Source: Sporosarcina luteola
Lineage (GTDB): Bacteria > Bacillota > Bacilli > Bacillales_A > Planococcaceae
Direction: 5' to 3'
DNA length: 64,000 nt
Assembly: GCF_023715535.1 (NCBI RefSeq)
Contig: NZ_JAMBOI010000003.1
Coordinates: forward strand, 310,001-374,000
Below the pieces are notes generated by a model, which did not search any database, was not told the DNA's origin, and saw only the letters and a program-made list of their open reading frames with translations. Below are positions 45,071 to 54,058 of this stretch, one piece after another. Numbering within the stretch: position 1 is the first letter of the stretch; every line of letters starts with the position of its first letter. The translations under genes and the position numbers were made by a program.

Positions 45071-45796
45071 TCACACATTCACCATCTCCAAAAACTGCCG
45101 CGTCCGCTCGTTAGTGGAGTGATTGAAAAACGTCTCTGGATCTGCATCCTCGATGATGCGCCCTTCGTCGAGCATGATGATTCGGTCCGCCACTTCTTTT
45201 GCGAACTTCATTTCATGCGTGACGACGACCATCGTCATGCCGTCATTGGCGAGGTCTTGCATAACTTGGAGTACTTCGCCGACGAGCTCCGGATCGAGCG
45301 CTGATGTTGGTTCGTCGAACAATAATGCTTTCGGTTCCATTGCAAGCGCACGAGCGATGGCGACACGCTGTTTCTGCCCGCCCGACAATTTATTCGGATA
45401 GACATCCGCTTTATCGGACAGTCCGACTTTTCCTAGCAGGGCAAGCGACAATTTCTTCGCCTTCTCTTTGTCCTCTTTTTTGACGATCAACGGCGCTTCC
45501 ATTATATTCTCAAGCACCGTCTTATGCGGAAACAGGTTGAAATGCTGGAACACCATGCCGACTTCCGCCCGTACTTTCGACAAGTCTTCCTTCTTCCGAT
45601 CGACTTTCCGACCATCAATCAAGATGTCTCCCTCTTGCGCCTTTTCAAGGAAGTTCAGGCAGCGCAGCAATGTACTTTTCCCGGAACCGCTGACGCCGAC
45701 TAAAACGACGACTTCGCCGGGATTTATATCAATATCGATCCCTTTCAGCACTTCGAGATCACCGAATGATTTATGGAGATTCATTGTTTTAATCAT
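45071..45796 (-). CDS. Polar amino-acid ABC transporter ATPase
   Basis: This 241-residue ATPase of the polar amino-acid uptake family (GlnQ/ArtM type) has Walker [10 protein letters not shown], signature [15 protein letters not shown], Walker [12 protein letters not shown] and H-loop VTHEM. It is the last gene of a binding protein-permease-ATPase operon, 15 bases after the permease. Substrate cannot be read from the ATPase. Confidence 0.92.
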   Translation of the reverse strand: MIKTMNLHKSFGDLEVLKGIDIDINPGEVVVLVGVSGSGKSTLLRCLNFLEKAQEGDILIDGRKVDRKKEDLSKVRAEVGMVFQHFNLFPHKTVLENIMEAPLIVKKEDKEKAKKLSLALLGKVGLSDKADVYPNKLSGGQKQRVAIARALAMEPKALLFDEPTSALDPELVGEVLQVMQDLANDGMTMVVVTHEMKFAKEVADRIIMLDEGRIIEDADPETFFNHSTNERTRQFLEMVNV

Positions 45797-45811
45797 GTCA
45801 TTTCCTCCAGC

Positions 45812-46480
45812 CTACGATTTGTCCACGTTCAATTTATTCTCATACAACTTCAAAAGTCCTGTGAAGATTAGGACGAGAACAAGGTAATACATGCCGACGA
45901 CAAGGAACGTCTCGAACGGCAAGAAGGATGACGCCGCCTCCCGGTTCGCAAGGCCGAACAACTCCGTCACCCCGATGACGTAAACGAGGGACGAGTCCTT
46001 CAATGTAATGATAAATTGGTTCCCTAGCGGAGGAATTGCGCGGCGCAGCGCCTGCGGGAAAATAATCCGGCGCATCGCCTGCGACCGATTCATCCCAAGC
46101 GCAAGGCTCGCTTCCCGCTGTCCGCGGTCAACCCCTTGGATCGCACCCCGGAACACTTCCGCAATATACGCCCCGTTATGGACGCCGAGTGCAATCGCCC
46201 CTGCCCAGAAATTCGACAGGACAACAATCGACGTAATTCCATAGTACAAAAACATGATTTGTACAATGAGCGGGGTCCCACGGATCAACGTAATATATAA
46301 GTTTGCAATCGTTTGTAAGATTTTTGATCTCGATATTTTCATTAACGCAAAGACAATCCCGAACACGGTTCCTAACACAATGGCAATGGCAGTTATTTTC
46401 AATGTGACAAGTGCCGCTTTCAGGAAGCCTTCGTACGTGCGCATGAACACTTCAGATAACGTTAGTAATATATCAGGCAC
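45812..46480 (-). CDS. Polar amino-acid ABC transporter permease
   Basis: This 222-residue HisM/GlnP-type permease has about five helices. The EAA loop reads EASLALGMNRSQAMRRIIFPQALRRAIPP, the family's contact for the ATPase. An N-terminal TLITLRGTPLIVQ-like region is present as LYITLIRGTPLIVQIMF. A homodimer is expected because only one permease gene is present. Confidence 0.92.
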   Translation of the reverse strand: MPDILLTLSEVFMRTYEGFLKAALVTLKITAIAIVLGTVFGIVFALMKISRSKILQTIANLYITLIRGTPLIVQIMFLYYGITSIVVLSNFWAGAIALGVHNGAYIAEVFRGAIQGVDRGQREASLALGMNRSQAMRRIIFPQALRRAIPPLGNQFIITLKDSSLVYVIGVTELFGLANREAASSFLPFETFLVVGMYYLVLVLIFTGLLKLYENKLNVDKS

Positions 46481-46513
46481 TGGCCACTCCCTCTTTCCGT
46501 TACAAATCTGTTT

Positions 46514-47326
46514 TTATTCTAGTAGTTCAGCATTCTCCAAGTCGATATCCAATAGATTACGGTCGAACCACTTTTGTGATATTTCTTCATACGTACCGTC
46601 ATCGATAATTTCTTGCAGGGCTTTGTCAATCGCGTCACGGAGCTCTTCATTATCCTTTTTCACCGCAACCGAAGGCTGTTCGACCCATAACGGAGTGCCG
46701 ACCTCTTTAATGGCAAAGCCGTTATCTTTCGCTTCAAAACCGACGATATCCGACGTAATGACGGCATCCAATCGATTTTCGACCGTCAAATCTTTCAGTG
46801 CGACGACATCGCTGCTATAGTATTGGAGGTTGTCCGATAATTCTTTTGCTGGCTCTTCATATGTCGATTGCGCAATGACACCGATCTTTTTGCCTTTCAG
46901 GTCTTCAGGGGACTTGATATCGGTATTGTCTTCGGCGACCCAAATCATCCCGCCCGAATAATAGTATGGCTCTGTGAAAGCAGCCTGCTCGGCACGCTTT
47001 TTCGTATAAGCCATCGAGCCGATGATGGCATCGTATTTATTGGCAACCAGGCCTTGAAGAATTGTTTCAAATGGATTCGTCACCGGATTTGGCTCTAAGC
47101 CCATTCTCTCCGCAATCTCCGCTCCGATTTCCATATCAAAACCCGTAAGCTCCCCATTTTCCTCAAAGTTGAACGGCTTGTAGAGACCGCTTGCCGCATA
47201 TGTCAATTTCCCTTTTTCAACAAGGCGATACCCGTCATCAGTCGCTTCGGTTTTGTCATCACCGCAAGCTGCCAACACAAGCGTGGCCGAAATAAGTAAA
47301 AATAATAGCGTTTTCCATTTTCCCAT
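46514..47326 (-). CDS. Amino-acid-binding lipoprotein (family 3)
   Basis: This 270-residue solute-binding lipoprotein has lipobox LAAC with Cys21. The family 3 features are KLTYAASGLYKPFNFEENGELTGFDMEIG, the ligand-contact Y(T)KKRAEQAAFTEPYYYSGG and the IGVIAQSTYEE hinge region. The F-N-F-E-E-N pattern is common in arginine, cystine and glutamine binders; I cannot choose between them. First gene of the operon, with a promoter at 47423-47450. Confidence 0.9.
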   Translation of the reverse strand: MGKWKTLLFLLISATLVLAACGDDKTEATDDGYRLVEKGKLTYAASGLYKPFNFEENGELTGFDMEIGAEIAERMGLEPNPVTNPFETILQGLVANKYDAIIGSMAYTKKRAEQAAFTEPYYYSGGMIWVAEDNTDIKSPEDLKGKKIGVIAQSTYEEPAKELSDNLQYYSSDVVALKDLTVENRLDAVITSDIVGFEAKDNGFAIKEVGTPLWVEQPSVAVKKDNEELRDAIDKALQEIIDDGTYEEISQKWFDRNLLDIDLENAELLE

Positions 47327-47422
47327 GATAATAACTCCCTCTTTCCCGACAAGATGCCGTCTTTTTTTGCTTACTAACTCTCTTTCCCTATCATTTCCGT
47401 GCTAAACATCTAATTTTGATAC

Positions 47423-47450
47423 TTTATAGAAAAATAGGATTGAGCGACAA
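47423..47450 (-). promoter_or_regulatory. Promoter of the amino-acid ABC operon
   Basis: On the minus strand TTGTCG (47450-47445) and TATAAA (47428-47423) are 16 bases apart, about 97 bases before the ATG. No T-box, S-box or cystine-type leader is recognisable in the short leader. Confidence 0.55.
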
Positions 47451-47482
47451 CAGGACTTGCCAGGCAAATTGTGTTTTGAGGT

Positions 47483-47566
47483 GTTATCACCGACTCTCGG
47501 TACTTTATCACCGATTTAGAGGGGTTTATCACCGACTCGGTTGAATTTATCACCGATTAACTACAA
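47483..47566 (+). repeat. Array R7: 4 x 21-bp units (core TTATCACCGA)
   Basis: Units start at 47483, 47504, 47525 and 47546. The core TTATCACCGA is constant and the remaining 11 bases vary. There is no closing GACCTTTTACC unit. The array sits between the divergent promoters of the amino-acid ABC operon and mgtE. Confidence 0.85.
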
Positions 47567-47619
47567 TTCATACTGAATGAGTAAACTATGCTCCGTTTAT
47601 TCACATAAGAAACAGGGAA

Positions 47620-47647
47620 TTGGACAAGTCAGCAAGGCTTTTATATA
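47620..47647 (+). promoter_or_regulatory. mgtE promoter
   Basis: TTGGAC (47620-47625) and TATATA (47642-47647) are 16 bases apart. Only about 20 bases remain to the ATG, so there is no room for the M-box magnesium riboswitch that precedes mgtE in B. subtilis. Confidence 0.55.
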
Positions 47648-47670
47648 CATAAAGAGAGGTGAAGGGAGTC

Positions 47671-49029
47671 ATGGCGTTAAACGGTGAGAAAGAAGATGTT
47701 TCGCGTGCGATTGTCCACGTGTTGAAGGAAGGACAAAAGGACACATTTCAAAAAATCGTGAGTGAATTAACCCCATATGAAATATCGAGACATTACCGGG
47801 GACTGCCTCGTAAAAGAAGAATTCTATTTTTAGAGTGGCTCTCTATGGATCAACTTGTGACGTTGCTCAGATATTTGACACGCAACGAACAGCTTCGCGT
47901 ATTGAAGAAGATCGGAGCCGTCCGCTCCACGGAATTACTGGAACTATTGAAGAGCGACGACCTTGCCCATCTACTGTCCGATTTACCGGATAAAGAGGTC
48001 AATGCCCTCATTGCCGAAATGCGGGACGAAGAAAAGAAGGACATCCGTAAAAAGATGAAGTATCCGAAAAAGTCAGCCGGTCGCGCGATGATCAGCCAGT
48101 ACGTGTGGGTCCATGAATCCTATACGGTTGAAAAAACAATCAATAAGTTGAAATACTTCCGGGATTTCGCGGATTATTTGAATTACGTTTATGTCATCAA
48201 TGATGAAAAGGAATTGGTCGGCGTCGCCTCTTACCGTGACCTGCTTTTGAGCGAACCTGACGAGGTAATCACAGATGTAATGACGACGGACATCGTCAAG
48301 GTGCATGAAAGTACGAAAGAAAGTGAAGTCGCTAGGATGATCGGGCGGCATGATTTCCTGTCCGTGCCAGTTGTGAATGATGACAATATTTTAGTCGGCA
48401 TCATTACGGCTGATGATGTACTCGATATTGTCGTCAGGGAAGCGAATCAGGATATTGATATGTTGCTTGCATCCGGTAAAGAGATCGACTTCCACACAAG
48501 ACCCTTTGTCGCAACGTATAAACGGCTCCCTTGGCTTATTTTGCTATTATTCATAGGACTCGTATCAGGCAGCATCATCGCTAAATTCGAGGCAACACTT
48601 GAAGCCGTCGTGGCATTGGCATTTTTCATGCCGATGATTGCAGGGATGACCGGAAACACAGGAACCCAATCGTTGGCTGTCGTTGTCCGGGGACTTGTAA
48701 CGGAGGAGCTGACGATGAAAAAAACGCTCAGCCTCGTCTTCCGTGAGCTGCTAGTGGGAGTCATGCTCGGAGTTGTCTGCGGCGCAGTCATCTCCGTCAT
48801 TGCGTATGTTTGGCAAGGCAGCTTCACACTTGGTCTCGTCGTCGGTTCTTCCCTCGTTGCGACACTGATCATCGGGACGTTGGCAGGAACCATTATTCCG
48901 TTGATCTTGAGTAAATTCAAAGTCGATCCTGCGGTTGCTTCCGGCCCGCTTATTACAACAATCAATGACATTTTATCCTTATTGATCTACTTCGGGATCG
49001 CAACGATGTTCATTTCGAAATTGATGTAG
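47671..49029 (+). CDS. mgtE: Magnesium transporter MgtE
   Basis: This homodimeric Mg2+ channel has 452 residues from ATG 47671: a helical N domain (about 1-130), a tandem CBS pair (about 135-255) that senses cytoplasmic Mg2+, a plug helix and five membrane helices. The pore signature GNTGTQSLAVVVRGL and the late DPAVASGPLITTINDILSLLIYF segment with its Mg-binding Asp are intact. A GTG four codons earlier is possible. Array R8 starts 22 bases after its stop. Confidence 0.94.
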   Translation: MALNGEKEDVSRAIVHVLKEGQKDTFQKIVSELTPYEISRHYRGLPRKRRILFLEWLSMDQLVTLLRYLTRNEQLRVLKKIGAVRSTELLELLKSDDLAHLLSDLPDKEVNALIAEMRDEEKKDIRKKMKYPKKSAGRAMISQYVWVHESYTVEKTINKLKYFRDFADYLNYVYVINDEKELVGVASYRDLLLSEPDEVITDVMTTDIVKVHESTKESEVARMIGRHDFLSVPVVNDDNILVGIITADDVLDIVVREANQDIDMLLASGKEIDFHTRPFVATYKRLPWLILLLFIGLVSGSIIAKFEATLEAVVALAFFMPMIAGMTGNTGTQSLAVVVRGLVTEELTMKKTLSLVFRELLVGVMLGVVCGAVISVIAYVWQGSFTLGLVVGSSLVATLIIGTLAGTIIPLILSKFKVDPAVASGPLITTINDILSLLIYFGIATMFISKLM

Positions 49030-49050
49030 AGAACGGGATTGTGCGGAAAC

Positions 49051-49390
49051 TGGATTCTTGAGCGCGGAAATGAATTCTTGAGCGCGGAAACGGATTCTTG
49101 AGCGCGGAAATGAATTCTTGAGCACGGAAACTGGATTCTTGAGCGCGGAAATGAATTCTTGAGCACGGAAACGGATTCTTGAGCGCGGAAATGAATTCTT
49201 GAGCGCGGAAACGAATTCTTGAGCACCGAAACGGATTCTTGAGCGCGGAAATGAATTCTTGAGCACGGAAACGGATTCTTGAGCGCGGAAACGGATTCTT
49301 GAGCACGGAAACGGATTCTTGAGCGCGGAAACGGATTCTTGAGCGCAAAACTCGATTGTTGAGCACATTTCTGTATTCTTAGACGCATAA
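49051..49390 (-). repeat. Array R8: about 17 x 20-bp units (core GCGCTCAAGAAT)
   Basis: ATTCTTGAGC on the plus strand recurs from 49054 to 49335 at 15 near-identical sites 20 bp apart (one step of 21), followed by two degenerate units at 49355 and 49375. Read on the minus strand, the array opens GTTATGCGTC, then GTTTTGCGCTCAAGAAT, then repeats of TTTCCGCGCTCAAGAAT. Units alternate between two subtypes (CGG/TGA and GCG/CAC), showing recent duplication of unit pairs. It fills the mgtE 3' side. Confidence 0.95.
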
Positions 49391-49394
49391 CCAC

Positions 49395-49443
49395 AAAAAA
49401 GCTGTCACAGAAAGTCAATTTCTCGACTTTCTGGACAGCTTTT
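49395..49443. terminator. Bidirectional terminator between mgtE and the CoA-transferase
   Basis: AAAAGCTGTC-xx-AGAAAGTC pairs with GACTTTCT-xx-GACAGCTTTT around an 8-nt loop. It follows array R8 and can end both converging transcripts. Confidence 0.85.
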
Positions 49444-49478
49444 CATTTATATCGGTAAGTTCGAATAGGTGGTTGACG

Positions 49479-50993
49479 TTAGATGCGTTTCTCAGTAAGT
49501 GGGCGCATCGTACCATGTTGCATGAGGTTCATATGCCATGAAAATGCCTTTTCGAGCACATGTGGCGTATGGCCGCCTCTATCAAGAGCTTCATAGAAGT
49601 ATTCCCATAGTTGCGTACGGTACATTGGATGCGCACAATTACCGATGATCAGCTCAACACGTTCTCTCGGCGCAAGGCCGCGCAGATCCGCATATCCATG
49701 CTCCGTAACAATGACGTCAACGTCATGTTCCGTGTGATCCACATGCGAAACGAACGGTACGATGCTTGAAATATCGCCGTCTTTAGCGATGGATTTCGTA
49801 ACGAAGATGGCAAGTCTTGCATTTCGGGCGAAATCACCAGAGCCGCCGATGCCATTCATCATCTTCGTCCCCGTTACGTGCGTCGAATTGACGTTGCCGT
49901 ATATGTCGAGTTCAAGCGCAGTGTTGATGGAAATCAAACCGAGTCGACGGATGATTTCCGGATGATTTGAAATTTCCTGTGGACGCATTATTAGCTTGTC
50001 CCGGTAGTTATCCAGATTGTTGAAGACCTTTTCCATCTTTTCCTGCGACAGTGTGATTGACGCACACGAAGCATTGCGGATTTTACCCGCGTCGATCAAA
50101 TCCAATACCGCGTCCTGCAGCACTTCCGAATACACTTCCAAATCCTCGAATTCCGAGTCAAGCAAACCATGCAAAACCGCATTTGCTTGAGATCCGATAC
50201 CCGATTGGAGAGGAGCAAGACTGTTCGTTAATCTGCCCGCTTCCACTTCCGAACGAAGGAAGGATAGCAGATGCTCTGCCATAATTTCCGTGTCACGGTC
50301 AGGTTGGGTGATCGTTGACGCGGAATCCTGTTGGTGAGTGAACACAATTCCCTTCACTCGATCCACGTCAATCGGAATGCCGATCGTTCCAATCCGATCG
50401 CTCACTTTCGTCAATGGAATCGGATTCCGTTCTCCCTGTTTGCCCGGGTCATATAAATCATGGATTCCTTCCCAGGCCGTTGACTGTGCTGTGTTTATTT
50501 CAATAATGATTGACTTTGCATGCTGCGCAAACGATAACGAGTTACCTACAGAAGTCGACGGAATGATCATTCCATCCTCCGTCACTGAAATCGCTTCCAA
50601 AATCGCGAAGTCAATCGGTTCGGTCACATTAGTACGGATCCACTCTGCCGTTTGGGATAGATGATGGTCGACAAACAGCAGTTCCCCGTTGTTAATGTCG
50701 TTGCGCATCGCCTTTTCCGCTTGGAATGGCAGCCTCTTCTTCACGATTCCCGCTTCCGCGAATAATTTATCGATATCGGAGCCGAGCGATGCCCCCGTGA
50801 ACACATTCACTTTGAACTTTTCCGTTTCAGCGCGCTTCACTAATGCCATTGGAACCGCTTTCGCGTCGCCCGCACGTGTAAATCCGCTCAACCCGAGAGT
50901 CATGCCGTCCTTAATCCAAGAAGCAGCCTCTTTAGGCGACACAATTAAGTCTTTCATTTTTTCAATTCTGATACGATCCATATGGTTACCCAT
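49479..50993 (-). CDS. Acetyl-CoA hydrolase / succinyl-CoA:acetate CoA-transferase
   Basis: This class I CoA-transferase of the acetyl-CoA hydrolase family has 504 residues. Features include the N-terminal LGLSGFTRAGDAKAVP loop, the catalytic glutamate in VYSEVLQDA (about residue 295), NSTHVTGTKMMNGIGGSGDFARNA and the C-terminal TEHGYADLRGLAPRERVELII. Such enzymes move CoA between succinate, propionate or acyl groups and acetate, helping with acetate overflow. A LytTR regulator gene lies upstream on the same strand, 145 bases away, with a perfect TATAAT at 51035-51030 but no good -35, as expected for an activator-dependent promoter. Confidence 0.88.
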   Translation of the reverse strand: MGNHMDRIRIEKMKDLIVSPKEAASWIKDGMTLGLSGFTRAGDAKAVPMALVKRAETEKFKVNVFTGASLGSDIDKLFAEAGIVKKRLPFQAEKAMRNDINNGELLFVDHHLSQTAEWIRTNVTEPIDFAILEAISVTEDGMIIPSTSVGNSLSFAQHAKSIIIEINTAQSTAWEGIHDLYDPGKQGERNPIPLTKVSDRIGTIGIPIDVDRVKGIVFTHQQDSASTITQPDRDTEIMAEHLLSFLRSEVEAGRLTNSLAPLQSGIGSQANAVLHGLLDSEFEDLEVYSEVLQDAVLDLIDAGKIRNASCASITLSQEKMEKVFNNLDNYRDKLIMRPQEISNHPEIIRRLGLISINTALELDIYGNVNSTHVTGTKMMNGIGGSGDFARNARLAIFVTKSIAKDGDISSIVPFVSHVDHTEHDVDVIVTEHGYADLRGLAPRERVELIIGNCAHPMYRTQLWEYFYEALDRGGHTPHVLEKAFSWHMNLMQHGTMRPLTEKRI

Positions 50994-51137
50994 TTAAATC
51001 GCCCCTTTTCATAACTTTTAGATAATTGCATTATACCTCGCCACAGTGCTGAAAAGGGGTTTTGTGAATGAACTACCGGATTTGAAAACAGACAAGCTCA
51101 TTCAATGACTGAAACAGCATATTTTTGACTTACAACC

Positions 51138-51776
51138 TTAAAACCCTAACAGTTTACGAAAATAACTGGAATACGATTGACTGACCGGGATTTGAGCACC
51201 ATCATTCATGGAGAGGGTAAATGTCGAGTGGCTATCCGGGTAAATCGCTTTAATTTGTGTGACGTTGACGATGAACGACCGATGGCAACGTACAAACAAT
51301 TCGTGTGGCAGCACAAATTCGAAGTTCTGCAATGAATGCCGATGGGTACCCGTTATATGGTCCGCAACGACGACCGTTTTGCGATCCCGCACTTCAATAT
51401 ACTTCACTTCGGAAAATGGGACTGGCACCCAGCCATCCTCCGTTTTCACGGTAACGACCGACTTTCCTTCCGTATAAGCGGGATAGATAGCAACGACGCA
51501 ACCGTCCAAAGCGCCATTATCATGGAAAGGAACGGCCATTCCGTGATAGGGCACACCAAAGACATCACGATTGATGAACTCTGAAACCTTTTGCCCTTCC
51601 TTCAGTGCCTTATAGGCGATCGTCCCTTCCCGCACAGGATCACCTGGTCTGATTTTCAGGTCAATCCGCTTGCTCGGCCGGTAATAAATATATTCCTTTG
51701 TATTAGAAACGACTATGGAGATTTCATCAGCAAACAACTCGCCGACAACGTCGAGCAGAGATTCCACATTTAACAA
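51138..51776 (-). CDS. LytTR-family DNA-binding regulator with N-terminal sensor-like domain
   Basis: This 212-residue regulator has a C-terminal LytTR domain (about 108-212: PVPFSEVKYIEVRDRKTVV ... FVRCHRSFIVNVTQIKAIYP) and an N-terminal domain of about 100 residues that resembles a PAS-like sensor (VGELFADEISIVVSNTKEYIYYRPSK). It has no receiver domain, so it is not a classic AgrA-type response regulator. The start is TTG at 51776 with AAAGGAG 11 bases upstream. Position suggests control of the CoA-transferase downstream. Confidence 0.82.
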   Translation of the reverse strand: MLNVESLLDVVGELFADEISIVVSNTKEYIYYRPSKRIDLKIRPGDPVREGTIAYKALKEGQKVSEFINRDVFGVPYHGMAVPFHDNGALDGCVVAIYPAYTEGKSVVTVKTEDGWVPVPFSEVKYIEVRDRKTVVVADHITGTHRHSLQNFEFVLPHELFVRCHRSFIVNVTQIKAIYPDSHSTFTLSMNDGAQIPVSQSYSSYFRKLLGF

Positions 51777-51812
51777 GGTATTCCGTACTCCTTTCGCAAT
51801 TCAATTACTGCT

Positions 51813-51841
51813 AGTATAAGTTTTCATGTACAATATTCCAA
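51813..51841 (-). promoter_or_regulatory. Promoter of the LytTR gene
   Basis: On the minus strand TTGGAA (51841-51836) and TATACT (51818-51813) are 17 bases apart, 37 bases before the TTG start. Confidence 0.6.
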
Positions 51842-51855
51842 TTTTCATTTATAAT
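51827..51855 (+). promoter_or_regulatory. Promoter of the CBS-domain gene
   Basis: TGTACA (51827-51832) and a perfect TATAAT (51850-51855) are 17 bases apart on the plus strand. It overlaps the divergent LytTR promoter by 15 bases, so polymerase cannot occupy both at once. Confidence 0.5.
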
Positions 51856-51919
51856 GGAAACCAATCTAAACTAAAAATTTGGACTTCACAGAAACTACAG
51901 GTAACGAGGGGGAGCTTTT

Positions 51920-52549
51920 ATGCATATTCGGGATTTGATAGTAGAAAGACTCGGAGTCGCTACGGTAAAGTCAGATCAAAGCGTATCTGAAACGCTAGCA
52001 AAAATCAACGAGACAGGATATAGGTGCATCCCTGTCGTCGACAGCGATGACACCTATAAAGGGATGATTTACAAAGTCGATTTACTTTCCTATCTGTATG
52101 AAGATAAGGGAGATGTCGCGAAGCCCATCGACTCCTTATTGAGACACCAAGACATCTACCTATATGAGAACGCTTCTTTTTTGAGTGCTTTGCTTGAAAT
52201 TAAAGCACTGCCTTTCATCAGCGTCGTAAGGGATGGCAAACTTCTCGGTATTTTAACACATAATAAAATTGAAAGTGTCCTGGAAGATGCATTCGGACTG
52301 AAAACAGGTGGCATTAATATCACACTTGCATCAACTGAAGCACGAGGCATGATCAGAAAGTTGACGACGACGCTAAAGGACGAGAACATTGAAGGCATGC
52401 TCACACTGGACAACGGCTCAGCACTCGCGAGAAGGGTTGTCATTACGCTTGAAAACGGTAAATCCGATGAAGAAATGGTGAAATTGCGTGAGAGGCTTGA
52501 AAAACACGGATTCCGGATCTTGCAAATGCACAGAATTCAGCCTAAGTAA
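51920..52549 (+). CDS. CBS-pair protein with C-terminal ACT-like domain (CbpA-like)
   Basis: This 209-residue cytoplasmic protein has two CBS motifs (about 1-65 and 70-130) that usually bind adenine nucleotides, followed by an ACT-like region (INITLASTEARGMIRKLTTTLKDENIEGMLTLDN). The layout resembles the cyclic di-AMP-binding CbpA of Listeria, but ligand choice cannot be read here. AGGGGGAG precedes the ATG by about 7 bases. Confidence 0.75.
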   Translation: MHIRDLIVERLGVATVKSDQSVSETLAKINETGYRCIPVVDSDDTYKGMIYKVDLLSYLYEDKGDVAKPIDSLLRHQDIYLYENASFLSALLEIKALPFISVVRDGKLLGILTHNKIESVLEDAFGLKTGGINITLASTEARGMIRKLTTTLKDENIEGMLTLDNGSALARRVVITLENGKSDEEMVKLRERLEKHGFRILQMHRIQPK

Positions 52550-52602
52550 CCAAAAGTAGCGGGCGCTTGCCTTGCCATAACAGTTGGATAATAACCACAA
52601 AT

Positions 52603-52650
52603 AGAAGGCTGTTTCCACGTCGTAATCGACATCGGAAACAGCCTTCTTTT
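52603..52650. terminator. Bidirectional terminator
   Basis: AGAAGGCTGTTTCC and GGAAACAGCCTTCT form a 14-bp perfect stem with TTTT on the right. It ends the convergent CBS and MFS genes. Confidence 0.9.
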
Positions 52651-53914
52651 ATGCAGCAAGCTCACTTTCTGGCTTCGGCACCATCCGCAACAGAATGCCT
52701 CCGATAATAAAGAGGATAACAAGACTGAACACACCGTACGCAGAGCTTCCCGTCAATGTTGCAGTTACACCAAGCAATAGTGGGCCCATGACGGATGCGA
52801 ATTTCCCGAAAATATTATAGAAGCCGAAAAACTCGTTGGACTTCTCTTTCGGCACCAATTGCGCGAAATAAGAGCGGCTCAAAGCTTGAATTCCGCCTTG
52901 TGACGTCGCAACAAGCATTGCCAGAATCCAGAAATCCAATGTTGTCGATAGGAAGAACGCATAGATGCAGACGATGATATAAACAAATATCCCGACATAC
53001 AACATCGTCTTCACCGAAAATCGCTGCGCAAGCCTTCCATACAAAATCGCAAACGGTGCGGCAACGACTTGGGTAACGAATAGGACAATCAGAAGATCAG
53101 TCGGTTCGATGCCCAAATCCGTTCCATATGCCGTCGACATCGAAATGATCGTACCGACCCCATCGATATAGAAGAAATACGCCAATAAGAAAATGAAGAC
53201 GGTCCTGTATTTCTTGATTTCCTTGAACGTTTCACCAAGCCTACGGAAGCTGCTGGCTAAAATCCTTGGTTCCCGTTCAATTGCATGGATCTGCACAACA
53301 TTCTTTAACATCGGAATCGTGAAGGTGAACCACCAAATTCCCGTGATGACAAACGCCAACTTAGTCGCGACTGTCGTCGAAAGTGGTATGACTTCCTGTT
53401 TCGCCAACAGGATGATGGCGATGCTGATGATGAAAGGAATCGTACTTCCGATATACCCCAATCCGAAACCGCGCGAAGAGACTTCATCCATCTTCTCTTC
53501 CGGCGTTACATCGACCAGAAATGCGTCGTAGAAAATATTTGCCCCGTGGAATCCGATCGCAGTGATCGTGTAAATGATCAATAACGGCAACCATGTTCCC
53601 TCCGGCACAAACGCCAATGAAACCGTCGAAAGTGAACCAAGGAGGAAGAAGGCGAAGAAAAATTTCTTCTTCAATCCCTCATAGTCCGCAATCGTCCCCA
53701 AAATCGGCCCGATCATCGCTAAAATGAATGTCGCAATCGCCACCGTATACCCCAAATACGCTGTCGACTGCGTCAGTCCGACCCCTGCTTCGGTCGCCAC
53801 CGACTTGTAAAAGATCGGAAATACTGCTGTTGTAATGATGATTGAATAGGCCGAGTTCGCCCAGTCATAAAACATCCAACTTTTCTCCGTTTTTGTGTAT
53901 TTCCCCTTTCCCAT
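52649..53914 (-). CDS. MFS transporter, UMF1/Atg22-like family
   Basis: This 421-residue, roughly 12-helix membrane protein belongs to the UMF1 (Atg22-like) branch of the major facilitator superfamily, like B. subtilis YxiO. The family opening [26 protein letters not shown] is clear, as is GFGLGYIGS. Yeast Atg22 is a vacuolar amino-acid exporter, but bacterial function is unknown. I start at ATG 53914 (GGGGTG 6 bases upstream); an in-frame ATG at 53932 is possible. Confidence 0.85.
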   Translation of the reverse strand: MGKGKYTKTEKSWMFYDWANSAYSIIITTAVFPIFYKSVATEAGVGLTQSTAYLGYTVAIATFILAMIGPILGTIADYEGLKKKFFFAFFLLGSLSTVSLAFVPEGTWLPLLIIYTITAIGFHGANIFYDAFLVDVTPEEKMDEVSSRGFGLGYIGSTIPFIISIAIILLAKQEVIPLSTTVATKLAFVITGIWWFTFTIPMLKNVVQIHAIEREPRILASSFRRLGETFKEIKKYRTVFIFLLAYFFYIDGVGTIISMSTAYGTDLGIEPTDLLIVLFVTQVVAAPFAILYGRLAQRFSVKTMLYVGIFVYIIVCIYAFFLSTTLDFWILAMLVATSQGGIQALSRSYFAQLVPKEKSNEFFGFYNIFGKFASVMGPLLLGVTATLTGSSAYGVFSLVILFIIGGILLRMVPKPESELAA

Positions 53915-54011
53915 CCATCCCACCCCTTTCATACTCTTCAAAACTATGTTCGTACCAATATTATACAATTAATAATCAGCAAACAGTAGTGATGAATGAT
54001 TTTTTCTTCAC

Positions 54012-54050
54012 CAATTAAATAGGCCAACCCTTGATGAAACGGGTTGACCT
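54012..54050 (-). terminator. Terminator of the rocB-like gene
   Basis: AGG-x-CAACCC pairs with GGGTTG-x-CCT around a 10-nt loop, followed on the minus strand by ATTTAATT. Modest U-run. Confidence 0.65.
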
Positions 54051-54058
54051 CCAGGAGA

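Noticed and set aside
47567..47670. M-box magnesium riboswitch before mgtE
   Set aside because: The likely promoter ends about 23 bases before the ATG, leaving no room, and no M-box core sequence was seen.
49030..49390. CRISPR array behind mgtE
   Set aside because: Units are 20 bp with no 30-40 bp unique spacers between longer repeats, and no cas gene is near. It is a simple tandem array (R8).
48979..49418. Long open frames on the minus strand across array R8
   Set aside because: All three minus frames are open because a 20-bp unit cycles through the frames, giving the same 20-residue repeat in each. No start signal is seen and one frame overlaps the mgtE end.
50994..51137. LytTR direct-repeat binding sites before the CoA-transferase
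   Set aside because: CTGTTT-type words occur twice, but their spacing does not match the usual pair of 9-bp sites about 12-13 bp apart. I report only the promoter architecture.
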